NCBI GenBank assembly: GCA_945983015.1 | Contig: CAMFSN010000034.1 | Span: 1 to 14,063, forward strand | Direction of reading: 5' to 3' | Source of the DNA: an uncultured Bacteroidales bacterium | GTDB taxonomy: Bacteria; Bacteroidota; Bacteroidia; Bacteroidales; UBA932 | DNA: 14,063 nt | The notes under the pieces: generated by a model | The model's database searches: none | Seen by the model: only the letters and a program-made list of their open reading frames with translations | What the model was told of the DNA's origin: nothing | Shown here: piece after piece, positions 1 through 7,097 of the stretch | How positions within the stretch are numbered: the stretch's first letter is position 1 | Layout of the letters: every line of letters begins with the position of its first letter | Translations under genes and position numbers: made by a program

Positions 1-44
1 CACGTAAGGAGTCGTCGGCAGCGTCAGATGTGTATAAGAGACAG
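1..44 (+). other. Illumina Nextera i5 adapter with Tn5 mosaic end (artefact)
   Basis: This is synthetic sequence, not genome. Positions 1-3 (CAC) match the end of the P5 primer arm, 4-11 read GTAAGGAG, the Nextera i5 index S505/N505, 12-25 are the Read 1 adapter arm, and 26-44 are the 19-bp Tn5 mosaic end. Genomic sequence starts at 45. Read on the minus strand in frame with the neighbouring gene, the adapter encodes a peptide containing LLYTSDAAD, a known adapter-derived contaminant in protein databases. The window therefore begins at an untrimmed contig end. Confidence 0.97.
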
Positions 45-1552
45 GCGATATAGGCATCTCGAGGAGTCTCGCACCTGGCCGTAGATACAGCTTTATCTAT
101 CTGACCATCAAGAATATATGCCAATGTCTCATTAGCGCTTCCGCTCCCTTCGAGCAGCTGTGCGGCTTCGTGGTAGCAACCTTCCAAAATCAGCAAAGTC
201 CCCAAATTTTTCTTCGAATCCTCAGTTCCGGCGCGCAAGAAATATTTTCTGGCCTCCTCGTGGTTTCCCTTTCTGAGCTCAATCACCCCCTTCGCATTCA
301 ACACGTCCCCATCCTCACTTGCCTGCTGCAGGTACACCTGCGCGATGTCATTGCTGTTCCTGTCCAGGGCCATCATCGCTAGGTTATAATTCCCCACGTC
401 GGAGAGATAACGCTGCGCCGCATACCTGTAATAGAACTCTTTCAGCGCCAAATCCTCCTCTATGCCGGCCAGCCTGAGCACCTCGGTTTCGGAAAGCATT
501 CCGAGATGTTTCTCTGCCAATTCCAACAACTCCTCATCTGAGTATCCGGTATGCTCTGCATTTACCACGAAAGTGGCCCTTCTCAGACTCGGGAACACTT
601 CCGTCTTTAAGTCTTCATATATAAAGGAGAGATTCTTTATCTCCGCTTCCCTTACCGCAGGGTCGGAATACATAGATAGAACCCTGAGAATCAGGTCTTT
701 TTCTTCCAGGTCGGAATTCTCCAGAGCTTCCTTGAAGCCTTCCCAATCCTGCCCTATGCTCAGAACCGAAAGGGAATCGGCCGACATTCCGGAGGACATC
801 TCCTTCCAGGTACCCACGGCAGCTCCGGCTCTCTTATCCGACAGCTCGGCATTATACTCCTGACCTCCCTCAGGGGATGCATAGGCCATAATCTGGGTGC
901 CTGTCACCTTATATCTCTCGTCGGCCTTCAGATCTGAAAGATAAGACTTATAGGTAGCGACGGCATTACGGTTAACACCGCTGTTTCTTACCGTGGAAGA
1001 ATTCACGTCGAACATTACACTGGTCTCGGCACTGACCTGGGTAACCCGCTGATAGCCATCTGCCTTGTATGAGTATTCCCCGCTTACCTGCACCAGCCGG
1101 TAAGTGGCGTTACAACCGTCAGCCACCTTGATGGCCGGAATCTCAACTTTCTTATCGGCGCGGACAATCACGCAGCGCAACTCCAGCCTGCACTGCTCCA
1201 TTCCTGGCAGGAAATCGAAAGAGAGGTGTTCCCTATGGGTGATGCCATTTACCGGAACCACTTTATAATTGGCCATAATCTTCTCGCCCTGGAAGATAAA
1301 GGGCTTTCCGGTGCGCTGCTTGTCCCCATAGACAAGCACCGGAGTTACCACCATCATAGTACTCTGGTCGAAATATGCCTGAGGGAAAGCTATGGTCACA
1401 TCGGCCTCTATCTTATTATTAGTCACTACCAGAACCTCGGGCTCAGACTTAATAACCAAATCCTTCACTTCTTTTTTCATCTGGGCCTGGGGAGTGGCGC
1501 AAGAAGCCAAAACCAAGGCGCAGGCTGCTATAATACTGAATCGTCTCATCAT
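45..1552 (-). CDS. OmpA-like domain lipoprotein with C-terminal TPR-like repeats (3' partial)
   Basis: The minus-strand frame is open from the ATG at 1552-1550 to the adapter junction (about 502 codons), with no stop; the 3' end is missing. The N-terminus is a lipoprotein signal peptide with lipobox LASC (Cys18), so the protein should be lipid-anchored in the envelope. Residues about 30-170 are a beta-rich region I cannot assign. Residues about 175-250 resemble an OmpA C-terminal domain, with the core ASPEG, then N234, LS (237-238) and RA (241-242). The Asp that normally contacts peptidoglycan is replaced by Ser226, as in many Bacteroidota ASPEG-type domains. Residues about 370-500 are helical with TPR/Sel1-like spacing (A-KG-IELRKGN--EARKYF). 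A second ATG follows immediately (1549), so the start is uncertain by one codon. It is divergent from the sigma54-activator operon. Function is unknown; a structural or scaffold role at the cell wall is inferred. Confidence 0.85.
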
Positions 1553-1570
1553 TTTTAGTTTATCCGCACG

Positions 1571-1578
1571 CAAAGATA
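1571..1578 (-). promoter_or_regulatory. Bacteroidota -7 box for the OmpA-like lipoprotein gene
   Basis: Read on the minus strand this is TATCTTTG, matching the Bacteroidota primary-sigma consensus TAnnTTTG. It lies 18 nt before the ATG, giving a short leader. A TTTG lies 22 nt upstream on the same strand and could be the -33 element, though the gap is slightly long. No good Shine-Dalgarno is visible in the leader. Confidence 0.55.
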
Positions 1579-1590
1579 AAGAATTTTACT

Positions 1591-1598
1591 TAACTTTG
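1591..1598 (+). promoter_or_regulatory. Bacteroidota -7 box for the sigma54-activator/lptE/secG operon
   Basis: TAACTTTG matches TAnnTTTG and lies only 5 nt before the ATG at 1604, so transcription would start at or next to the start codon. No clear -33 TTTG is visible. It is back-to-back with the minus-strand box at 1571-1578 within the 51-bp divergent gap. No sigma54 (-24/-12) motif was recognised here. Confidence 0.5.
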
Positions 1599-1603
1599 CC
1601 CAA

Positions 1604-2785
1604 ATGGACAGTCAGGAACTACAAAGGATAAAAAATCGCTACGATATCGTAGGTAATAATAAAGATTTGAACTACGCCCTCGAGACAGCCCTCGCCGTCG
1701 CGCCAAGCGACTTGGCAGTGCTTATAAGCGGGGAAAGCGGAGTAGGCAAGGATGCGTTTTCGCGCATCATTCACGATAACAGCTTGCGAAAGACCGGACC
1801 GTATCTGGCAGTGAACTGCGGAGCCATTCCTTCCGGCACCATCAACGCAGAGCTGTTCGGGCACGAAAAGGGCTCTTTTACAGGAGCTATCGCCACTCGT
1901 AAGGGTTATTTCGAAGAGGCCGATGGAGGCACCCTGTTTCTGGATGAGATAGGGGAACTCCCGAAAGAGACCCAGGCATTGCTGCTCAGGGTTTTACAGG
2001 ATGGAGAGTTCATCAAGGTGGGGTCTTCGAAACCTGAGAAGACGAATGTCAGGGTTGTCTGTGCCACGAATGCAAACTTGGCCCATATGGTAGCCGAAGG
2101 CAAATTCCGTGAAGACCTCTACTACAGACTTAACGCGATTCAGATAAAAATACCTGCCCTTAGGGAGAGGAAAGAGGATATATACCTGCTATTTAGGAAG
2201 TTCAGCTCAGATTACTCCTTCAAATCAGGGCTTTGCAAGATATCTCTAAGTCACGAGGCCATCGCGGCTCTGCAGAAATACAGATGGCCGGGGAACATCA
2301 GGCAGCTGAAACATTTCACCGAGGCTTTGACGCTTATGGAGTCCAAGCCTATAAGCGCAGACTCCGACAGGATAGAACTAGATGCCCTTACCATAAATGC
2401 ACACCTGCCGCAAGAATTTGACAGCCTGCTGCCTTCACTTCCAGGAGAAGATAAGAGTTCAGGCTCAGCTAACATAGGCGGAGACCAGCTCAGGGCCATT
2501 ATAAAGGCTATCTTTAACCTGAATCAGGAGGTGGAAAGCCTGAAACGTATGGTGATGCAAAAAAGCGAGCGGATAGAGGGCGGTCTGCCTAAGCCACAGG
2601 AGGAGGAAGAGGCCGAATGGCAGGAGAGTTCCAACAACCCCCGCTCACTGAAACAGAATACCGACGAGCTCTACAGACAAGTTCTGGAAAAACACGAGGG
2701 AAAAGTTAAACCTGCCGCCACGGAATTGGGAATATCCGAAAGGACCATTTACCGCTGGCTGGAAAAACATAAGAAAAATGCTTAA
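1604..2785 (+). CDS. Sigma54-dependent transcriptional activator, AAA+ and Fis-type HTH, no N-terminal sensor domain
   Basis: A bacterial enhancer-binding protein that remodels RNA polymerase-sigma54 using ATP. The AAA+ domain fills residues about 14-245: Walker A GESGVGK (43-49), GSFTGA loop (90-95, a variant of GAFTGA, which touches sigma54), Walker B TLFLDE (110-115), sensor I ATNANL (154-159), arginines in REDLYYRLN (169-177), and sensor II WPGNIRQL (228-235). A low-complexity acidic linker (about 280-350) leads to a Fis-type helix-turn-helix (about 355-390). There is no receiver, GAF or PAS domain before the ATPase, so any signal must come from another protein or from expression level. 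It is the first gene of an operon and its end overlaps lptE by 8 nt. This arrangement next to lptE and secG recurs in Bacteroidales as I recall it. Targets are not identifiable from the window. Confidence 0.95.
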   Translation: MDSQELQRIKNRYDIVGNNKDLNYALETALAVAPSDLAVLISGESGVGKDAFSRIIHDNSLRKTGPYLAVNCGAIPSGTINAELFGHEKGSFTGAIATRKGYFEEADGGTLFLDEIGELPKETQALLLRVLQDGEFIKVGSSKPEKTNVRVVCATNANLAHMVAEGKFREDLYYRLNAIQIKIPALRERKEDIYLLFRKFSSDYSFKSGLCKISLSHEAIAALQKYRWPGNIRQLKHFTEALTLMESKPISADSDRIELDALTINAHLPQEFDSLLPSLPGEDKSSGSANIGGDQLRAIIKAIFNLNQEVESLKRMVMQKSERIEGGLPKPQEEEEAEWQESSNNPRSLKQNTDELYRQVLEKHEGKVKPAATELGISERTIYRWLEKHKKNA

Positions 2786-3281
2786 GAAGGCGATATTGGC
2801 GGTACTATTGACCTGTATGCTCAGCTCCTGTGGAATCTATTCCTTTTCCGGAACTTCGATTCAACCGGACGTTAAGAGCATTACTATCAATTACTTCGAA
2901 TACAAAGCCCTGAAGGTCAACCCTAACCTGAGCAACGAACTTACCGAAGCCGTAAGGAATCAGTTCAGAAAGATGACCTCTCTGGAGCAACTCGATATGG
3001 ACGGAGACCTGGAAATCACCGGTGAAATCACGGGGTATGACGTCAAGGCCACTGCCATTACGGCGGGCGACCAGGCGGCTCAGAACCGATTGACCATCAC
3101 GGTTAAAGTGTCTTTCGTGAACAGAAAGCATCCTGAAGACGACTTTACGAACAAGAGTTTCTCCGGCTATTCCGATTTTGACGCGACTAATTCTCTGGAC
3201 GCTGTGGAATCCACCCTGGTGACCGAGATAATTGAAAAACTTGTCGATGACATATTCAATGCTACGGTAGCCCAATGGTAA
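2778..3281 (+). CDS. lptE: LptE-like LPS-assembly outer-membrane lipoprotein
   Basis: A 167-residue lipoprotein with a signal peptide ending in lipobox LSSC (Cys18), followed by GIYSFSGTS, the conserved start of Bacteroidota LptE-family proteins. In the LPS transport machine LptE plugs and supports the LptD barrel in the outer membrane. The rest is a compact alpha/beta fold with alternating strands (KSITINYFEYKA; LEITGEITGYDV; RLTITVKVSFVN), consistent with the family. The start overlaps the activator gene by 8 nt and the end overlaps the next gene by 7 nt, so translation is probably coupled. No lptD is in the window. The assignment rests on the N-terminal pattern, size and gene order; divergence from proteobacterial LptE is normal for this phylum. 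Confidence 0.85.
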   Translation: MLKKAILAVLLTCMLSSCGIYSFSGTSIQPDVKSITINYFEYKALKVNPNLSNELTEAVRNQFRKMTSLEQLDMDGDLEITGEITGYDVKATAITAGDQAAQNRLTITVKVSFVNRKHPEDDFTNKSFSGYSDFDATNSLDAVESTLVTEIIEKLVDDIFNATVAQW

Positions 3282-3841
3282 AGACTGTTAATCAAAATCG
3301 TATGAATCTCTCCAGCCTTAATCTCGAGGAACTCTCGGGAGTGGTGAGCATATACCCTTGGTTTGCCTGCGCCAGACTGGAATTGTGCCGAAGGATGGCG
3401 GCCCTGGGAGAAGATGCCTGGGAGGTGGAGAAGTATGCCCAGCAAGCCCTATATGTCCCATATCGGAGCAGGGTTTATGAGATTATGCTAAGCCGGAAAG
3501 AGAAAAAGCTTAAGCTCGCTCCGGTAAAGGCTCCGAAACAGGTCTATGTGATAGGTGGAGACTATTTCAGCGCGGAACAATACGCTCAGGCGAAGAAAGC
3601 GGAAGACAATATCTTTTCCGCCTTTATAAACAACGCTCTGGAGCAGGGTGAAATCTCTGAGAAAATAGAGGAAGAGGCTTCCTTGACGGAAGATTTCTGC
3701 ACAGAAGAATTGGCAAAAGTATACTTGGATCAAGGCTATGGCGAGAAAGCCAAGCAGATTTATTCAAAACTTAGTTTGCTAATCCCAGAAAAAAGTGTTT
3801 ACTTTGCAGACCTTATTGAAAAAATAGATAAACAGATATGA
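3275..3841 (+). CDS. Conserved TPR-like protein of the lptE-secG operon
   Basis: A 188-residue soluble protein with no signal peptide or membrane segment. The N-terminal part carries an LEELSGVVSIYPWFACARL segment resembling the 'YPYFQAARLL' motif I recall in Bacteroidota proteins found just before secG. The middle is charged, and the C-terminus (about 140-185) has one clear TPR-like hairpin, ELAKVYLDQGYGEKAKQIYSKL, followed by PEKSVYFADLI. The start chosen overlaps the lptE stop (ATGGTAA); an in-frame ATG at 3302 (Met10) is an alternative because homologues tend to begin near the LEEL segment. The stop overlaps secG by 4 nt (ATGA). The function is unknown; a helper role in envelope assembly or secretion is only inferred from the operon. 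Confidence 0.82.
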   Translation: MVKTVNQNRMNLSSLNLEELSGVVSIYPWFACARLELCRRMAALGEDAWEVEKYAQQALYVPYRSRVYEIMLSRKEKKLKLAPVKAPKQVYVIGGDYFSAEQYAQAKKAEDNIFSAFINNALEQGEISEKIEEEASLTEDFCTEELAKVYLDQGYGEKAKQIYSKLSLLIPEKSVYFADLIEKIDKQI

Positions 3842-4167
3842 ACGCATTATTCACAACATTGGTCGTGCTTATCATCATAGCGAGCATCCTTCTGATTCTG
3901 GTTGTTTTGCTCCAGAGTGGTAAGGGAGACGGTATGGCCAGCAATTTCGTAGCAGGAAATCAGACTTTCGGCGTACGCCAGACAGCTGACATTCTGGAGA
4001 AAATCACCTGGGGTCTTGTAACTTTCATCGCAGTGGTTTCCATCGTGGCATCTTTCACCACTAATACCAAATCCACCGAGATCAACATCTCAGATAAGAT
4101 TGAGAACACAACTGCCCAGCCAGAGTTCCCTATCGCACCTGTAGAGCAGGATACTCCTAACGATTAA
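3838..4167 (+). CDS. secG: SecG, preprotein translocase subunit
   Basis: A 109-residue inner-membrane protein with the SecG layout: transmembrane helix 1 at about 4-26, ending in VVLLQSGKGDGMA, a cytoplasmic loop with GVRQTADILEKITW, and transmembrane helix 2 at about 56-74. SecG is the small, non-essential partner of SecYE that helps SecA-driven protein export. The tail after helix 2 (about 75-109) is hydrophilic and rich in Thr, Glu and Pro, common in Bacteroidota SecG. The ATG overlaps the preceding stop (ATGA), so it should be co-translated. It is the last gene of the plus-strand operon and its stop overlaps the convergent comF stop. Confidence 0.95.
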   Translation: MNALFTTLVVLIIIASILLILVVLLQSGKGDGMASNFVAGNQTFGVRQTADILEKITWGLVTFIAVVSIVASFTTNTKSTEINISDKIENTTAQPEFPIAPVEQDTPND

Positions 4168-4925
4168 TTTTCCGCACAAGCTAAAGTAGCGACACTTATT
4201 CGCACCGTCTCATCCAAGGAGATGGCGCGAATTGTTTTATGGCACTCGCTCAAGGTAGCTCCGGTGGTAAAAACATCATCTACCAAAAGAATGTGATGGC
4301 AGCCCTCCAGGACCGAGCGACGAGACTCGGACAAAGCAAAGGAAGAGGAGACATTGGCATTCCTTCTGGCAGTGTCGACCCCCACCTGGCTGCGGGTGTA
4401 TCGGCTTTTTATCAAGAGTTTGCTTTCCAAGGCCACATTCAGGTCCTCAGCGAGGCAGCGGGCTATTACTTCCGCCTGATTGTAGCCCCTTTTCCAGCGT
4501 CGTATAGGGTGCTGGGGAACGGGGAGAATCAAATCTATCCCCTGAAGATAAGGGGCCTGGAGGATTTTCTGGGCTAGCAGATGTGAAAAGTATTCTCCTG
4601 CGGCGAAATTCCTTTGAAACTTAAGGGCCCAGGGAATCCTGGAATAGGGGTCGTCGGCTCGGTAGCGCAGCAGGGAGATGGCGTATTGGTAGGGGAAATA
4701 GGTATCGGGAAAGCGTTCACAGAGCCTTTCGTTATAATATCGGGCCATTCGGTTATGCGAGTCTGTCTCGAAATGAGTATATGGAAAATCAGAACTGCAG
4801 GAAAGGCAGATGTGTCTCTCCTGCAGATTTAAGGCTTTTCCACAGACCAGACAGCAGCGCGGATAGATGATATCCAGGGCGGCTGAAAAGTATGGAGTGA
4901 AGTTTCGTTTAAGCAGGTGATTCAT
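4164..4925 (-). CDS. comF: ComF family phosphoribosyltransferase-like protein
   Basis: A 253-residue ComF-family protein. The N-terminal zinc-ribbon has cysteines at 24, 25, 28, 40 and 43 (PRCCLVCG then ICLSC). The phosphoribosyltransferase domain carries RGYNQAE (146-152) and the PRPP loop VDDVFTTGAT (215-224). ComF is needed for DNA uptake in competent bacteria and interacts with primosomal helicases there; in non-competent Bacteroidales its role is less clear, and it may act in DNA processing. The gene starts 6 nt after the fabG stop and is the last gene of the minus-strand cluster. Its stop codon shares a TTAA with secG, leaving no room for a terminator between the two genes. Length and motifs are complete. 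Confidence 0.93.
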   Translation of the reverse strand: MNHLLKRNFTPYFSAALDIIYPRCCLVCGKALNLQERHICLSCSSDFPYTHFETDSHNRMARYYNERLCERFPDTYFPYQYAISLLRYRADDPYSRIPWALKFQRNFAAGEYFSHLLAQKILQAPYLQGIDLILPVPQHPIRRWKRGYNQAEVIARCLAEDLNVALESKLLIKSRYTRSQVGVDTARRNANVSSSFALSESRRSVLEGCHHILLVDDVFTTGATLSECHKTIRAISLDETVRISVATLACAEN

Positions 4926-4931
4926 AAGTTT

Positions 4932-5678
4932 TTAATAAGACATTCCACCACAGCAGTGGATTACCTGTCCCGTTACGTAAGAAGACAGGTCCGAAGCCAG
5001 GAAGAGGGCGACATTGGCCACTTCCTCAGCTTTTCCAGCCCTTCGCAGCGGGATGGTCTTAGCCCACTCAGTCCTTAACTCTTCCGGAAGGACGGAGGTC
5101 ATATCAGTATCAATAAAGCCCGGGGCTATACAGTTGCAGCGTATCCCACGAGAACCCATTTCCTTAGCTACAGAGCTGCTCAAGGCTATGATACCCGCCT
5201 TGGAAGCCGCGTAATTAGCCTGTCCGGCATTGCCGGCAATTCCTACTACAGATGAAAGCGAGATAATGCTTCCTCCCCTCTGGCGAGCCATTATCGGAAC
5301 CACGGCGTGGGTGAAATTGAAGGCGGATTTAAGGTTTGAATTCAGAACGGCATCCCACTGGGCTTCATCCATTCTGAGAAGCAAGGTGTCGCGGGTAATT
5401 CCTGCATTGTTTACAAGGATATCTATCCTGCCGAAATCTGCCTGGAGCTGTTTTACCAGTTCGTGTGCCTTCTCAAAATCTGAAGCATCTGAAGCATAGG
5501 CCTTTACCCTATGCCCGTAGCTTTCAAGTTCAGTGAGGGTAGCATCTGCTGCGGCCTTGTTTGAAAGATAGGTGAAAGCCACATCTGCCCCCTCCTGAGC
5601 GAATTTAAGAGCGATGGCTTTGCCAATCCCCCTGGAGCCTCCCGTTATAAGTGCTGTTTTACCGTCTAATAGTCCCAT
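4932..5678 (-). CDS. fabG: 3-oxoacyl-ACP reductase FabG
   Basis: A 248-residue short-chain dehydrogenase. It reduces 3-oxoacyl-ACP to 3-hydroxyacyl-ACP with NADPH in fatty-acid elongation, in the cytosol. Visible motifs: cofactor loop TGGSRGIG (12-19), NNAG (90-93), catalytic Ser143, and Tyr156/Lys160 in YAASK. The APGFIDTDMT segment (185-194) and the length fit FabG well. The C-terminus reads GQVIHCCGGMSY, where the usual residues before GGM are VN or VD; two cysteines here are unusual but the dimer-contact GGM is kept. It starts 2 nt after the pepP stop and ends 6 nt before comF. Other SDR substrates cannot be excluded by sequence alone, but FabG is the best match. Confidence 0.92.
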   Translation of the reverse strand: MGLLDGKTALITGGSRGIGKAIALKFAQEGADVAFTYLSNKAAADATLTELESYGHRVKAYASDASDFEKAHELVKQLQADFGRIDILVNNAGITRDTLLLRMDEAQWDAVLNSNLKSAFNFTHAVVPIMARQRGGSIISLSSVVGIAGNAGQANYAASKAGIIALSSSVAKEMGSRGIRCNCIAPGFIDTDMTSVLPEELRTEWAKTIPLRRAGKAEEVANVALFLASDLSSYVTGQVIHCCGGMSY

Positions 5679-5680
5679 AA

Positions 5681-7084
5681 TTATTTATTCATAGATAGTT
5701 CCACATCTTCAGGCGCGATAGGAAGCCTGTTTTCTCCCAGTCTTCTCGCCCCTTGAGGCAAAATCAGCACGTCGTCTTCGAGTCTGATTCCTCCGAAATT
5801 ATAATAGTCTTCAAGTCTCTGATAATCGATTACTCCCTTGGCAATACCCTCATTCTTCCATTTCTCTATAAGGGCCGGAATAAAGTAAATGCCTGGTTCA
5901 TCGGTAACTACATTTCCCACTTCCAGCACTCTGGCCATTCTGAGACTGCCAAGTCCCAGCTGAGAGGAGCGGCTCTGTCCAGGCCCGTAGCCCACGAGGT
6001 TCTCCCCATAATCCTCCATATCGTGCACGTCCAGACCCATATTATGCCCCAAACCGTGCGGCATAAAGAGTCCGGCATAGCCTTCCCTTACCATTTCCTT
6101 CGGATCGCCGTGCACAAGCCCCAGTTCCCCGAGACGCCCTAGCATCAGTTCAGAGACTGCCAGATGAATGTCCATGTACGACACTCCTGGCTTTGCCAGA
6201 TTGAATGCCAATTCATTACATTCATACACAATACTGTAAATCTCCTTTTGCTTCTGAGTAAAACGGCCTGAGCAAGGATAGGTACGGGTAAAGTCTGAAG
6301 CGTAATGCTCGTTACTCTCAAGACCTGCATCTATGAGCAGCAGCCTTCCGTCTTCTATCTTCTGCTGATGACTGTGGCAGTGGAAAATCTCACCGTGCTG
6401 GGTAAGAATGGTCCCGAAGCTCACTCCCCAGCCCTTGGAGAGGGCAAAACCCTCCATCTCCCCCACTATATCCTGCTCCACCACCCCCAGGGCGATGGCA
6501 TCGCGGGCGATGCTATGCATCCTTTGGCCGAGGGTGCAAGCTTTGTCGAGCAGTTCTATCTCCTGAGGCTCCTTGACCAGGCGCATATGAATCAAGGCGT
6601 TCACCAATTCGGCGGAAGCCGCCGGGCAGCCCGCCTTTCCCGAAGAAAAGCAATCCGATGGCTTTATCCCTGCCAATGTCCCCAGAATCTCTGCATTATA
6701 GAGGCGGGATGTAGGGACGAAATGAATCTTCCTGCCTCTGACTGCCGATGGCAGGGTACTCAAAGGCGCACTGTGCTCCATTCCTACACTCTGTGCAAGT
6801 TCCGCAATGCTCGGACTTGGCCCGTTCCAGATGATGTCGTCGATGTCGCAATCATTCCCGAAAAGGGTACTCTCGCCGCTTTCGAGGTCAATCACCGCAG
6901 CCAGATTCGGCTCGTCCAGACCGAAAAGGTAAAGCCAGGTACTGTCCTGACGGAATTTGTAACAATTATCTCTGTATTGGGCAGGGGAATCAGTGTTTCC
7001 TATGAACACCGCCACTCCACTCTGTCCGGAGAGCCTTCTTAGAAGCTCCCTGCGTCTTCTGATATAAGTTTCTCTGTCAAACAT
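5681..7084 (-). CDS. pepP: Xaa-Pro aminopeptidase (M24B family)
   Basis: A 467-residue aminopeptidase that removes an N-terminal residue preceding proline, likely cytosolic. An AMP_N domain spans about 1-135, followed by a pita-bread metallopeptidase domain. All five metal ligands are visible: D252 (LIDAG), D264 (ASDFTRT), H347 (HGLGHNMG), E396 (TDEPGIY) and E436 (GIRLEDD), and LDVHD supplies the second conserved His. The frame stays open upstream to 7180, but I place the start at the ATG at 7084-7082 (MFDRETYIRRR): the longer form would overlap the flavoprotein gene by 86 nt and add residues unlike the family. A -7-type box (7090-7097) lies 5 nt before this ATG, supporting the choice. fabG follows after 2 nt. 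Confidence 0.93.
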   Translation of the reverse strand: MFDRETYIRRRRELLRRLSGQSGVAVFIGNTDSPAQYRDNCYKFRQDSTWLYLFGLDEPNLAAVIDLESGESTLFGNDCDIDDIIWNGPSPSIAELAQSVGMEHSAPLSTLPSAVRGRKIHFVPTSRLYNAEILGTLAGIKPSDCFSSGKAGCPAASAELVNALIHMRLVKEPQEIELLDKACTLGQRMHSIARDAIALGVVEQDIVGEMEGFALSKGWGVSFGTILTQHGEIFHCHSHQQKIEDGRLLLIDAGLESNEHYASDFTRTYPCSGRFTQKQKEIYSIVYECNELAFNLAKPGVSYMDIHLAVSELMLGRLGELGLVHGDPKEMVREGYAGLFMPHGLGHNMGLDVHDMEDYGENLVGYGPGQSRSSQLGLGSLRMARVLEVGNVVTDEPGIYFIPALIEKWKNEGIAKGVIDYQRLEDYYNFGGIRLEDDVLILPQGARRLGENRLPIAPEDVELSMNK

Positions 7085-7089
7085 AGGGA

Positions 7090-7097
7090 CAAAGTTA
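7090..7097 (-). promoter_or_regulatory. Possible internal -7 box upstream of pepP
   Basis: On the minus strand this reads TAACTTTG, identical to the box before the sigma54-activator gene and at the same 5-nt distance from its ATG. It overlaps the stop end of the flavoprotein gene. It could give pepP-fabG-comF their own, nearly leaderless transcript. No well-placed -33 TTTG is seen. Confidence 0.4.

Noticed and set aside
462..863. Plus-strand reading frame of 133 codons
   Set aside because: It lies wholly opposite the lipoprotein gene, shows no recognisable domain and is Ser-rich, as expected for an antisense shadow.
4240..4260. TGGCAC at 4241 as a sigma54 -24 element
   Set aside because: No GC-containing -12 element follows at the needed distance and it is inside comF.
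6305..7042. Long plus-strand reading frame of 245 codons opposite pepP
   Set aside because: It has no family features and pepP on the other strand keeps all catalytic residues; treated as an antisense shadow.
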